Positions 15,399-23,327 of a stretch of DNA of 29,847 nt are shown piece by piece. The stretch spans positions 1 to 29,847 of the forward strand of contig JANXVV010000550.1 in the NCBI GenBank assembly GCA_025351525.1. The letters are read 5' to 3'. Made by a program: the position numbers and the translations under genes. The number at the start of each line of letters is the position of its first letter. The stretch's first letter is position 1. The stretch comes from Humisphaera sp. (GTDB lineage: Bacteria; Planctomycetota; Phycisphaerae; Tepidisphaerales; Tepidisphaeraceae). The notes below the pieces were generated by a model. It was not told the origin of the DNA, made no database searches, and was given only the letters and a program-made list of their open reading frames with translations.

Positions 15399-15489
15399 CA
15401 CCACGAAAGCACGAAAACACGAATGAATGCAAAGAGTTGGGCGTTTTAAAGATAGGTGGCATGGGCGTCTCGCCCGCGCTTTCGTGGTG
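15399..15489. repeat. Nested repeat: outer CACCACGAAAGC arms around a family A half-unit
   Basis: CACCACGAAAGC at 15399-15410 is mirrored by GCTTTCGTGGTG at 15478-15489. Inside, next to the right arm, is a single GGTGGCATGGGCGTCTCGCC unit starting at 15455. It lies between the MFS gene and thrC. Confidence 0.75.
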
Positions 15490-15560
15490 AACAATACGAA
15501 TGAACGTCAGACTCCCCGCCCCTGTTCAGTAGAAGGTTCCTCCGTTAATTTACGAGCGAC

Positions 15561-16970
15561 ATGAATCACGCAGCTTTTCAGCAGTGCATCAATCCGGCTT
15601 GCCGTGCCACCTATGGCATTGACGAGGTTCGCGTTTCCTGCGCCAAGTGCGACAGCCTTCTCGATATTCTCTATGACTGGACCAAGCTCCCCGTTCCGAA
15701 AAATCTGAGTTACTTCGAGCATCGCTGGAGCACCAAAGGCACCGGCGTAACGGGGCGATTGGATTTTTCCGGCGTCTGGCGCTTCCGAGAGATGCTGCCG
15801 TTTTACAATTCGGAAGATGACATCGTCACGATCGGTGAAGGCCGCACGGTGTTGCAGCAGGCCGATCTGCTTGGCCGGCAACTGGGGATGAAACCGGGGA
15901 ATCTGTTGCTGCAATATGAGGGGCTCAATCCCAGCGGCAGCTTTAAAGACAACGGCATGACCGCCGCGTTCACGCATGCCAAAATGGTCGGGGCGAAAAA
16001 AGTCGCCTGCGCCTCGACCGGCAACACCTCCGCCAGCCTCGCCGTCTTCGCGGCGTTTGCGGAAATGAAGGGCGTCGTCTTCATCGGCACCGGCAAAATC
16101 TCGTTTGGCAAACTCTCGCAGGCGCTGGATTACGGCGCGTTGACCATTCAGATCAAGGGCGATTTCGACGCCTGCCTGCGGCGAATTCGCCATATCGCGG
16201 TCGACATGCCGGAACTGGGCATCTACCTGATGAACAGCGTCAATCCGTTCCGCCTCGAAGGCCAGAAAAGCATCATGTTCCGCATCCTGGAAGCGCGGGA
16301 TTGGCAAAGCCCGGACTGGATCGTCGTTCCCGGCGGCAATCTCGGCAATTGCTCCGCGTTCGGCAAAGCCTTCGCGGAACTGAAGGAACTGGGCCTCATC
16401 AAAAAGATTCCCCGCCTGGCGGTCATCAACGCCAGCGGGGCGAACACGCTCAACACGCTCTACAACCAATACAACCTGCGATGGAATGACGGGAACTTCG
16501 ACCCGACGACGATCCAGCGACTCTACGCTGGGATGGATGAGGCAAACTATCACCCAAACACGGTGGCGAGCGCGATCGAGATCAGCCGACCGGTCAATCT
16601 GCCCAAGGCACTGCGGGCGCTGCACGTCATGGACGGCGTGGTGCGCGAGGTGACGGATGATGAAATTCTCGAACACCGCGCCATGGTCGCCCGCTGGGGT
16701 TTCGGCTGCGAGCCTGCCAGCGGCGCGAGCGTTGCCGGCATGCACAAGCTGATGGAGGAGGGCGTCATTGGCCGCGATGAAACGGTGGTCTGCATTCTGA
16801 CGGGTCACGAGTTGAAGGATCCGAATGTCACGGTGAAATATCACACCGGCGTGGATATGAAAACCGTGCAGGACATGGCTCCCCGCGAGGAACCGCACGG
16901 CAAGCTGTCGAATAAACCGGTCGCGGTGGAAGATGATCTGGAAGCGATTCTGAAAGCGATCGGGGCGTGA
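15561..16970 (+). CDS. thrC: Threonine synthase
   Basis: This PLP enzyme turns O-phosphohomoserine into threonine, the last step of threonine synthesis. The PLP lysine is K129 in NPSGSFKDNG, and the phosphate-binding region includes ACASTGNTSASLAVFAA. The N-terminus carries a zinc-ribbon-like set of cysteines (C9, C14, C27, C30), as in many long threonine synthases. The later VVPGGNLGNCSAFGKAF loop binds the cofactor phosphate. The length, 469 residues, is within the family's range. It lies upstream of dapB on the same strand, so two enzymes of the aspartate family pathway are neighbours, although a palindromic element separates them. Confidence 0.95.
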   Translation: MNHAAFQQCINPACRATYGIDEVRVSCAKCDSLLDILYDWTKLPVPKNLSYFEHRWSTKGTGVTGRLDFSGVWRFREMLPFYNSEDDIVTIGEGRTVLQQADLLGRQLGMKPGNLLLQYEGLNPSGSFKDNGMTAAFTHAKMVGAKKVACASTGNTSASLAVFAAFAEMKGVVFIGTGKISFGKLSQALDYGALTIQIKGDFDACLRRIRHIAVDMPELGIYLMNSVNPFRLEGQKSIMFRILEARDWQSPDWIVVPGGNLGNCSAFGKAFAELKELGLIKKIPRLAVINASGANTLNTLYNQYNLRWNDGNFDPTTIQRLYAGMDEANYHPNTVASAIEISRPVNLPKALRALHVMDGVVREVTDDEILEHRAMVARWGFGCEPASGASVAGMHKLMEEGVIGRDETVVCILTGHELKDPNVTVKYHTGVDMKTVQDMAPREEPHGKLSNKPVAVEDDLEAILKAIGA

Positions 16971-16992
16971 TCGTTCTTCGATGAGCGCCTCC

Positions 16993-17107
16993 GTTGCGGC
17001 ACGGGCTTCCAGCCCGTGTTAACGGTTCAATGTTTAATGAGAATCGGAATTCAACGCCCCTTCGATTTTTGGAGTCGTCAACACGGGCTGGAAGCCCATG
17101 CCACAAC
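16993..17107. repeat. Palindromic element, family B, pair with long linker
   Basis: GTTGCGGCACGGGCTTCCAG then CCCGTGTT is mirrored by AACACGGGCTGGAAGCCCAT then GCCACAAC. The unit hairpin is GGGC-TTCCA-GCCC. About 60 nt of AT-richer sequence separate the halves. It fills the gap between thrC and dapB and ends 10 nt before the dapB start. Confidence 0.9.
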
Positions 17108-17117
17108 GGAGATTAAG

Positions 17118-17906
17118 ATGACCTCGATCGCCATCACAGGTGCCGCCGGCCGCATGGGAATGAGACTGGTCGCTCTCGCTCAACAGTCGGGTGACTTCAA
17201 AATTCTCGGGGCGATCGAGCGACCGGAATCGTCGCAGATGGCGCGCGATGCCGGCGAGGTCGCTGGGGTCGGGCCGATCGGGGTGCCCATCACGTTTGAC
17301 CTGCGCCCGACCCCGCAGGTGTTGATCGATTTCACCGGCCCGGCGGGAATGCGGCACTGGTTGAAGACCTGCCGCGACCGCAAGATCGCCATGCTCATCG
17401 GCACGACCGGCTTGCACGCCGCCGACCACGATGCCATCACCCAGGCCGCCGAGGATATCGCGGTGCTGCAGGCCCCCAACATGAGCCTCGGCGTCAACGT
17501 GCTTTTCAAAGTCGCCGGTGAAGTCGCCAAATTGCTGGGCGATGACTACGACAAGGAAATCGTCGAGATGCATCACCGCTACAAAAAAGACTCCCCCAGC
17601 GGCACCGCGATGGGATTGGCCGAGGCGATATTGAAGGCGATGGGGAAGACGAAGGAGTCATTGATCTACGATCGCCACGGGGACGATGTAGTGCGAAAGC
17701 CCGGCGACATCGGCATGCACTCCTGCCGTGCGGGGGATGAAGTCGGTAAGCATACGGTGTACTTCGGCGCGCTCGGAGAACGATTGGAATTCACCCACAC
17801 CGCGACGAACCGCGATACTTTTGTTCACGGGGCGCTGCGTGCGGCCCAATGGCTGGCCGGGCAGAAACCGGGACGGTACGCGATTGCGGACATGCTGGGG
17901 TTGTAG
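17118..17906 (+). CDS. dapB: 4-hydroxy-tetrahydrodipicolinate reductase
   Basis: DapB reduces 4-hydroxy-tetrahydrodipicolinate with NAD(P)H on the way to lysine and meso-diaminopimelate. The nucleotide-binding loop GAAGRMG is at residues 8-14. The substrate-binding and catalytic segment is EMHHRYKKDSPSGTA, with H152/H153 and K156 matching the family's HH-x-x-K and SGT motifs. LIGTTGL and APNMSLGVNV are also present. The ATG at 17118 was chosen: it has GGAG just upstream and gives 262 residues, the normal size, whereas the longer open frame runs back into the palindromic element. Confidence 0.95.
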   Translation: MTSIAITGAAGRMGMRLVALAQQSGDFKILGAIERPESSQMARDAGEVAGVGPIGVPITFDLRPTPQVLIDFTGPAGMRHWLKTCRDRKIAMLIGTTGLHAADHDAITQAAEDIAVLQAPNMSLGVNVLFKVAGEVAKLLGDDYDKEIVEMHHRYKKDSPSGTAMGLAEAILKAMGKTKESLIYDRHGDDVVRKPGDIGMHSCRAGDEVGKHTVYFGALGERLEFTHTATNRDTFVHGALRAAQWLAGQKPGRYAIADMLGL

Positions 17907-17941
17907 CCGTATCTGACTCAAAGTAATTTGGGAACCACCTA

Positions 17942-18307
17942 CTATTTGCCCGGTTTTTCGGGCGTTTCACCGAATGTACCATTTCCACCTTGAAATTTAT
18001 TGTTCTGGTCCGGGGTAGCGGATGGTCTAGGCGTCGACGACGAATCGCCGGGCTTTTCAGGCGTTTGACCAAAAGCACCGTTGCCACCTTGAAATTTGTT
18101 GTTCTCATCAGATGATGCGGCTTTTTTAGCGGCGGGGGCGGCATGAGCGCCCACCGCTTCAGGCGTCTCTCCGAAAGCACCCGTCCCGCCTTGAAAACCA
18201 TCATGGTTCGACGTAGTGGATCGGTCGGAATTTGAAGAGCATCCGAAGAAAGTGATCCCACCTGCTGCCAACGATGCGATCAGAAAAGTCGATTTGAATG
18301 TGATCAT
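17942..18307 (-). CDS. Small lipoprotein with three FQGGxGxFGxTPE repeats
   Basis: The ATG at 18307 has GGAG 7 nt upstream. The signal peptide, MITFKSTFLIASLAAGGITF then FGC, ends in a plausible lipobox with C23 as the lipidated residue. The mature part is disordered, rich in Pro, Ala, Ser and Gly, and holds three near-identical units: FQGGTGAFGETPE, KFQGGNGAFGQTPEKPG, KFQGGNGTFGETPEKPG. I do not recognise the family. The repeats may bind a partner or peptidoglycan, but nothing in the sequence shows this. It is convergent with dapB, the stops being about 35 nt apart. Confidence 0.75.
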   Translation of the reverse strand: MITFKSTFLIASLAAGGITFFGCSSNSDRSTTSNHDGFQGGTGAFGETPEAVGAHAAPAAKKAASSDENNKFQGGNGAFGQTPEKPGDSSSTPRPSATPDQNNKFQGGNGTFGETPEKPGK

Positions 18308-18586
18308 GGCCAAACTCCGTAAATAAAAACGTACTGTGAAACAGAGAAAGCAAATAGCGAACCGGAGCGGTTAAAATAATCTTCAGGCAGTCTGCTTTGG
18401 ATGTTTTGACTGGGGTTTAATTTCTGGCACGGAGAACGTGTCCAAATGTCATCCTCCGAACGCTCGCCCATCGCGTTGTGTTCCCGTGCAGGTCGATTCC
18501 ATTCCTATGCGGCATTGCGATCCAACCGTCAGCCCGCTACATTACCGCCCCATTCAACGAGCAACAGACGAGAGGATTGACGGCTT

Positions 18587-19387
18587 ATGAACACGGCCCT
18601 GACGATTTCCGGTTCGGATTCCTGCGGGGGCGCGGGCATTCAGGCCGACCTGAAAACCTTTAGCGTGCTCGGGGTGTATGGCATGAGCGCCATCACCTCC
18701 ATCACCGCCCAAAACACCCTCGGCGTTCACGAGCGATTCGATCTGGAACCGGAACTGATCCGCAAGCAGATCGATCACTCTGCCGGCGATATCGACGTGA
18801 CGGCGTGCAAGACCGGCATGTTGGTGAATCTGCCCATCGTCGAGATGGTGGAAGAGGCGATCAAGCGAAACAAGCTGCTGAAGTATGTATGCGATGCAGT
18901 GATTCTGACCCGTTCCGGCGCGAAGCTGCTGACGGACGATGGGTTGGCCGCGATGGCGAAGAAATTGCTGCCGTTGGCGACGGTGGTGACGGCGGGCACT
19001 TCCGAGGCGGCGGCACTTACGGGATTTGACAAGGATCGGCTCGACAACATCGCCAGCGCCAAAGACGCCGCCCGACGGTTGATTGAGATGGGGGCGAGGG
19101 CGGCGATCATCAAGGCGGTGTTGACGGGGGATATGACCGTCGATCTGTTTTTCGACGGCAAGGAGTTTCTGGAATTTGCCGGGAAGACTCAGCCGAAGGA
19201 AAAGTCGCATGGCAGCGGCGATGTGTTCAGCGCGGCCATCACCGCCGGTTTGGCGAACGGGAAGACGCTCGTCGAGTCGATCGATCTGGCGAAGAGCGTG
19301 GTGACGATGGCCATCCAATACAGCGGTGGACAGGGGCGCGGCACCGCGCCGGTGAATGTGCTGGCGTTTGCGCCGAAGAAGAAATAG
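18587..19387 (+). CDS. ThiD-like hydroxymethylpyrimidine kinase, divergent
   Basis: The N-terminus is unmistakably ThiD-like: LTISGSDSCGGAGIQADLKT, then FSVLGVYGMSAITSITAQNT with a pyrimidine-contacting Gln at 42. ThiD phosphorylates hydroxymethylpyrimidine and its monophosphate for thiamine synthesis. Several later motifs differ from the usual ones. DPVM is DAVI (103-106), TPN is TAG (about 135-137), KGGH is KAVL (about 176-179), and the catalytic GTGCT is GSGDV at 209-213, so Asp replaces the usual Cys as in sugar and pyridoxal kinases of the same fold. The ATG at 18587 has AGAGGA upstream. It may still make HMP phosphates, or may have another substrate. No thi genes are beside it. Confidence 0.8.
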   Translation: MNTALTISGSDSCGGAGIQADLKTFSVLGVYGMSAITSITAQNTLGVHERFDLEPELIRKQIDHSAGDIDVTACKTGMLVNLPIVEMVEEAIKRNKLLKYVCDAVILTRSGAKLLTDDGLAAMAKKLLPLATVVTAGTSEAAALTGFDKDRLDNIASAKDAARRLIEMGARAAIIKAVLTGDMTVDLFFDGKEFLEFAGKTQPKEKSHGSGDVFSAAITAGLANGKTLVESIDLAKSVVTMAIQYSGGQGRGTAPVNVLAFAPKKK

Positions 19388-19412
19388 CTGTGATTCGCCT
19401 TAGGCCCCAGTC

Positions 19413-19520
19413 GTGGCACGGGCTTCCAGCCCGTGTTAGCGGTCTTCAGAACTAAAAAATCTGACATTTGAAATTCTCTTTTGGAATGCGCCGAAAACAC
19501 GGGCTGGAAGCCCGTGCCAC
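19413..19520. repeat. Palindromic element, family B, pair with long linker
   Basis: GTGGCACGGGCTTCCAGCCC then GTGTT is mirrored by AACACGGGCTGGAAGCCCGT then GCCAC, around about 55 nt. The copy is nearly identical to that at 16993-17107. The linker contains a stretch also seen at the start of the propeller gene (9370-9390). Confidence 0.9.
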
Positions 19521-19580
19521 GCGAATGGTTTTAAATGCAGCTTGCTATATCGGCTTTTCATCCAGATCAAGGACTCGATC

Positions 19581-20345
19581 ATGACACTCGGCTCTCACAC
19601 TATCGAACGCCTCGAAAACCGCGTTCTGCTCTCTTCGGTCTATCTGCACGACCGGCAATTGACCGCCGTTGGGGATCCCGTGCAGGGCAACAACATCTCG
19701 GTGTCGTTCGACAAAGTGCAGAAGATCATCACGCTCAATTTGAATGGCGTGGCCTATGGTTACCGGTCCAGTCAAATCAGCCTGGTCAATCTGGTGGGCG
19801 GAGCCGGCAATGATTGGCTGCACGTCGATGAAACCATCTCGAAATTCACCCTTCGCACGCGCTTCATCCCCATGGAGGGCGACAATGCCGTGGTGGGCGG
19901 GTCGGAGTCGGATGCGTTTCTCTGCGGCGGGGGCGGAAACGATACGATCCTCACCGGTGCCGGCGATGACACGGTCATCGGCGGGGCGGGGAACGATACG
20001 ATTGTCGCCGGTGATAATTTCAAACTGATCTATGCGGCCCGCGGGAATAATACGATCACCACCGGGCATGGCCGTGGGTATATTTTCGGGGGGCAGGGCG
20101 GCAACAACATCAACAGCGCCGGCGATCAATTTGAAATCTTCGGCGGCGCGGGCGATGACACGCTGACCGGCGGCGGGTTCGACACGCTCTGGGGCGGGGG
20201 CGGTCATGATGTGCTGACCGGCGGGCTCGAACGCAACTACCGGCAGTTTTCCGGATACGCGAAAATCAAGCACGTTCTGTACCCCGACATCCCCACGATC
20301 CGCACGGCGACGGGGTCGTTTAAGGTGTATGTTCCGAGGCTGTAA
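19581..20345 (+). CDS. RTX-like calcium-binding repeat protein with LEPR-XLL-type N-terminus
   Basis: The ATG at 19581 has AAGGA 8 nt upstream and gives 254 residues. The start, IERLENRVLLSS, is a variant of the LEPR-XLL sequence found at the N-terminus of large planctomycete and verrucomicrobial surface proteins. The middle carries nonapeptide-like GGxGxDxI/L units (VGGAGNDWLHV, GGGGNDTILTGAGDDTVIGG, GGAGDDTLTGG, GGGGHDVLTGG), which fold as a calcium-binding beta-roll. There is no ordinary signal peptide; LEPR-XLL proteins are thought to use their own export route. It is unusually short for this group and lacks any catalytic domain, so it may be a minimal surface or matrix protein. Confidence 0.8.
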   Translation: MTLGSHTIERLENRVLLSSVYLHDRQLTAVGDPVQGNNISVSFDKVQKIITLNLNGVAYGYRSSQISLVNLVGGAGNDWLHVDETISKFTLRTRFIPMEGDNAVVGGSESDAFLCGGGGNDTILTGAGDDTVIGGAGNDTIVAGDNFKLIYAARGNNTITTGHGRGYIFGGQGGNNINSAGDQFEIFGGAGDDTLTGGGFDTLWGGGGHDVLTGGLERNYRQFSGYAKIKHVLYPDIPTIRTATGSFKVYVPRL

Positions 20346-20374
20346 CGCGAACTCCCGTAATCTTTCCGAGCCTC

Positions 20375-20451
20375 CCGGTTAGCCGCGACGCGCAGCGGAG
20401 CGATTATCCGTTTACAAAAGACACACTCCGCTGCGCGTCGCGGCTCACCGG
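20375..20451. repeat. Palindrome with 26-bp arms between convergent genes
   Basis: CCGGTTAGCCGCGACGCGCA then GCGGAG is mirrored by CTCCGCTGCGCGTCGCGGCT then CACCGG, with one mismatch and a 25-nt loop. It lies between the stop codons of the RTX-like gene and the phosphatase gene and could terminate both, although no T-tract is seen. Confidence 0.9.
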
Positions 20452-20505
20452 CGTAAACGCCGGGCTATATGAAAGCGATCGTGAATTCGGAACCTACCGC
20501 CACCT

Positions 20506-21807
20506 TCAAGGCGTGCATTCCAGCGTGACCAGCGCGACATCATCCCTGATTTTACCTTTGGCAAACGTGGAGATGTTATCGAAAATCGTTTTCAAAAACG
20601 CCTCGCCATGAAGCGCCTGGGCGGCGGTCACCATCCGCGACAGGCCTTCAAACGCCAGCATTTCTCCCTGAGGGTCGACCGCTTCAATCGCTCCATCGGT
20701 ATACAGCAGCAGGCGATCGCCGGGGTGGATTTCAAGGCGGGTCGACAGGCTGTACTCGGTGTCCGAATCGATCAGCAACGGCAACTCATTGGGCGTCGTC
20801 AGCAACTGCACCGATGAACCGCGAATTAGAATGGGATAGGGATGCCCGGCGGACGAAATCTCCACCGAGCCGTCCTCGGGCCGATACAGCGCGGCGACGG
20901 CGGTCATGAATCGGCCCGTCTGCACCGTGCGTACCAGATCGGCGTTGATGCCGGTCAGCAGGTCATACGGCCGTTCGATCGTGGTGGCCAATCGTTGAAA
21001 AGAGGTTTTGGTCATGGCGGAGGTCAGCGCCGCCGACAGACCATGGCCGCTCACATCCGCCAGCAGAAGCACCGCCGAGCCATCCTCGCGCAGCCGCACA
21101 TCCAGAAAATCACCACCGATGTGATCGAAGGGATGATACGCATGACAGACGATCATCCCTCGCCCGGTTTGCTGCGACGGCGGAAGCAAAAATTGTTGAA
21201 CGGCTTTCGCTTCCCGCAACTCGCGTTCGATCGCGCGCTGCTTGCCGGCCAGCCGATGCGAAATGCCGCGCAAGTCCTGCGAAATTTTCCGCAGCTTCAC
21301 TTCCGTCATCAAAGCGTCCGCCAGCATTTGCAGCATCTGCACCTCGCGCTCGCTGATCTCGCGCGGCTTGCGGTCGATGATGCAGAGCGACCCCACCGCA
21401 AACCCGCCCTCCGATCGAAGCGGCGCGCCCGCATAAAACCGCATGCCGCCCTGCAGCACGGCCGGGCTGTCGGCAAATCGCGCATCGCGGCTCATGTCTT
21501 CCACCACCATCACCCGGTCATTTCCCACCACATGGTTGCACAGCGTCATCTCCCGCGGCATAACGCGCGTGTTCGCCAACTCCGCCGGAAGGCCCACCTG
21601 CGACATGTAAAATTGCGTGTCGCGATCGATCAAAGACATCGTCGCCACCGGCACATCGAACACCTCCGCCAACCGATGAACGATCGCATCGAAGGCGCGT
21701 TCCGGCGGCGCATAGAGCAACTCCAAATGGTCCAGCGCCGCCAAGCGCTGTTCTTCATTCTGCGGAATCGGAGCAGTTAAGATCGGGGCAGTCAACATGG
21801 CATGCAC
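20506..21807 (-). CDS. GAF-SpoIIE serine phosphatase (RsbU-like)
   Basis: Residues about 35-190 form a GAF domain: ATMSLIDRDTQFYMSQVGLP, FYAGAPLRSEGGFAVGSLCI. After a helical linker (LREAKAVQQFLLPPSQQ) comes a PP2C-type SpoIIE domain at about 215-430 with the metal-binding motifs GGDFLDV, ADVSGHGLSAAL, YTDGAIEA and DDVALVTL. Such proteins dephosphorylate anti-sigma-factor antagonists in response to a signal on the sensor domain. No RsbV or RsbW partner is in the window. The ATG at 21807 gives 433 residues; the ATG three codons on (21798) has better ribosome-site spacing (AAGG, 8 nt). It is divergent from a single-domain response regulator, which may belong to the same circuit. Confidence 0.92.
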   Translation of the reverse strand: MHAMLTAPILTAPIPQNEEQRLAALDHLELLYAPPERAFDAIVHRLAEVFDVPVATMSLIDRDTQFYMSQVGLPAELANTRVMPREMTLCNHVVGNDRVMVVEDMSRDARFADSPAVLQGGMRFYAGAPLRSEGGFAVGSLCIIDRKPREISEREVQMLQMLADALMTEVKLRKISQDLRGISHRLAGKQRAIERELREAKAVQQFLLPPSQQTGRGMIVCHAYHPFDHIGGDFLDVRLREDGSAVLLLADVSGHGLSAALTSAMTKTSFQRLATTIERPYDLLTGINADLVRTVQTGRFMTAVAALYRPEDGSVEISSAGHPYPILIRGSSVQLLTTPNELPLLIDSDTEYSLSTRLEIHPGDRLLLYTDGAIEAVDPQGEMLAFEGLSRMVTAAQALHGEAFLKTIFDNISTFAKGKIRDDVALVTLECTP

Positions 21808-21910
21808 CTTGGGATTTTACAGCGAGAGACCGAAGTCGCCCGCGACTTCGCCCCATCAAATTAACCCCCCGGCTTCATTCCCGCAAAATACACTGTTTCC
21901 GAGCGACGCT

Positions 21911-21940
21911 GAAATTGAACAAAACTGAACGAAACTGAAC
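21911..21940. repeat. Three tandem 10-bp direct repeats
   Basis: GAAATTGAAC, AAAACTGAAC and GAAACTGAAC follow each other without gaps, then TGAATTT. The 10-bp period matches one helical turn. They lie in the 295-bp region between the divergent phosphatase and response-regulator genes, about 105 bp before the phosphatase start, so they could be sites for a regulator. No such protein is identified. Confidence 0.5.
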
Positions 21941-22049
21941 TGAATTTAGCATTCTGCGCTCGCCGGATGGATTGCGTCCTGACCGTCCCCGCCCCCCATT
22001 CCCACATTTTCGGTTGAAAGTCCCATGTCCTGATTTCCGCTTTTTCTTA

Positions 22050-22078
22050 TTGACCCATCAGATTTTTGCCGATACGTC
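22050..22078 (+). promoter_or_regulatory. Possible promoter of the response-regulator gene
   Basis: TTGACC (22050-22055) is followed after 17 bp by TACGTC (22073-22078), 25 bp before the ATG at 22103. The -35 is good and the -10 is poor, so this is tentative. Confidence 0.3.
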
Positions 22079-22102
22079 GATGGAGTACCGCCCGGATTTC
22101 TT

Positions 22103-22516
22103 ATGCATGTGCTAGTCATCGACGACGACGCCCGCCTTCGCCAAGTGTTGGCTCGACTGCTGCGCACCAGCGGCTTCGATCGTGTCGACGAGGCCGCCGA
22201 TGGGGAAGAGGCGCTGGCGGCTCTCGATCGCATTCATCCCGATTTGATCCTGACTGATTGCCAGATGCCGCGAATGGATGGTATTGCTTTTGTTCGCCAT
22301 CTTCGGGCGCGGGGGGATTTGACGCCGGTGATTATGCTCAGCGGACAAGGCGATCCGCACGCGGTCGTGGTCGCGGTGAAAGCGGGGGTGAACAATTATC
22401 TGCCAAAGCCGATCAGTCCTGAGATATTGTTCGAGAAAATCGGGCAGACGTTGGGGCGATTGAATTTTCCCTACCCTTTTAGCGGCTGTGCCGAAGGCAC
22501 GCGTTATTCAAGCTAA
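22103..22516 (+). CDS. Single-domain response regulator (CheY-like)
   Basis: The 137-residue protein is a stand-alone receiver domain. The acidic pocket is D7/D8 (VIDDDARLR), the phospho-acceptor is D52 (LILTDCQMPRMDG), S80 (VIMLSGQGD) is the switch Ser/Thr, and K102 lies in YLPKPIS. No output domain follows. The last 12 residues (FSGCAEGTRYSS) and the stop are encoded by the left arm of the palindrome at 22481-22545, so the receiver fold ends before them. It is divergent from a GAF-SpoIIE phosphatase. It may receive phosphate from a kinase elsewhere and act by protein contact. Confidence 0.93.
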   Translation: MHVLVIDDDARLRQVLARLLRTSGFDRVDEAADGEEALAALDRIHPDLILTDCQMPRMDGIAFVRHLRARGDLTPVIMLSGQGDPHAVVVAVKAGVNNYLPKPISPEILFEKIGQTLGRLNFPYPFSGCAEGTRYSS

Positions 22517-22545
22517 AAAAACGCGTGCCTTCCGGCATAGCCGCT
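22481..22545. repeat. Palindrome overlapping the end of the response-regulator gene
   Basis: AGCGGCTGTGCCGAAGGCAC then GCGT is mirrored by ACGCGTGCCTTCCGGCATAG then CCGCT, around a loop that contains the TAA stop. The gene's last codons are inside the left arm. The hairpin can also end transcription of the regulator and of tatD from the other side. Confidence 0.9.
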
Positions 22546-22562
22546 AGCAAATCGTTTTCGCT

Positions 22563-23324
22563 TTAAGGCCATCTGAAAAATCGCGAGGCGGTTTCGGTGG
22601 TGATGCGATCCACTTCTTCCAGACTTACCTTTTTTAAATCGGCGACGGCGGCGGCGATGTGCGCGACCAGCGCGGGTTCGTTCACCTTCTGCTTCCGCAT
22701 CGGTTCCGGCGACAGGTACGGGGCATCCGTCTCGACCAGCAGCCGATCGATCGGTGTCACACGCACCGCCTCGCGCAATTCATCGGATTTCTTGTATGTG
22801 ATCGGGCCGGTGAATCCCAGCAGAAAACCCGCATCCAGAATTCGGCGGGCTTCGGTCGCCGTGCCGGTGAAGCAATGGAAAACGCAGGGGACGGTCGGAA
22901 ATTGTTTGAGCACTGCCAGGGCATCTTCCACCGCCTCACGGCAATGAATGATAACGGGGCGATTGAAGTCCGCCGCGATCTGCAACTGCATTTGGAAGAA
23001 TTCAAATTGACGATCGCGCAGCTCTCGCCCGTAGTGATAATCCAGCCCGATTTCACCGATCGCCACCACGGCGGGGTTGGCCTGCAACCCGCGCAGTTGC
23101 GGCAGGGCGGCCAAGTCCTCTTCACCCACATAATTTGGATGAATTCCCACGCTACAGCGAAGCTGATCGCGACCCGCGCACACCGCGATGCAGTCGACGG
23201 CATCCCCGATGCTGGTGCTGACCGAAATCATTCGCCGCACGCCGGCTTTCAGGGCGCGGGAGAGCACTTCGTCCAACTGCGCGCCGAGACGGGGATCGGT
23301 GAGATGGCAATGGGTGTCGATCAT
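22563..23324 (-). CDS. TatD-family metal-dependent hydrolase (DNase)
   Basis: TatD proteins are TIM-barrel nucleases with 3'-5' exonuclease activity on DNA and some RNA. The 253-residue protein has all the metal ligands: MIDTHCHLTD (H5, H7), GEIGLDYHYG with the bridging Glu, PVIIHCREA, FHCFTGTATEARR, and VETDAPYLSPEPMRKQ with the catalytic Asp. It follows yraN after 3 nt, so the two probably share a message. The 3' side is bounded by the palindrome at 22481-22545. Confidence 0.93.
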   Translation of the reverse strand: MIDTHCHLTDPRLGAQLDEVLSRALKAGVRRMISVSTSIGDAVDCIAVCAGRDQLRCSVGIHPNYVGEEDLAALPQLRGLQANPAVVAIGEIGLDYHYGRELRDRQFEFFQMQLQIAADFNRPVIIHCREAVEDALAVLKQFPTVPCVFHCFTGTATEARRILDAGFLLGFTGPITYKKSDELREAVRVTPIDRLLVETDAPYLSPEPMRKQKVNEPALVAHIAAAVADLKKVSLEEVDRITTETASRFFRWP

Positions 23325-23327
23325 TCG

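Noticed and set aside
15507..16898. Minus-strand frame of 463 codons opposite thrC
   Set aside because: thrC carries its PLP lysine and zinc-ribbon cysteines on the plus strand. The antisense product has no recognisable motif.
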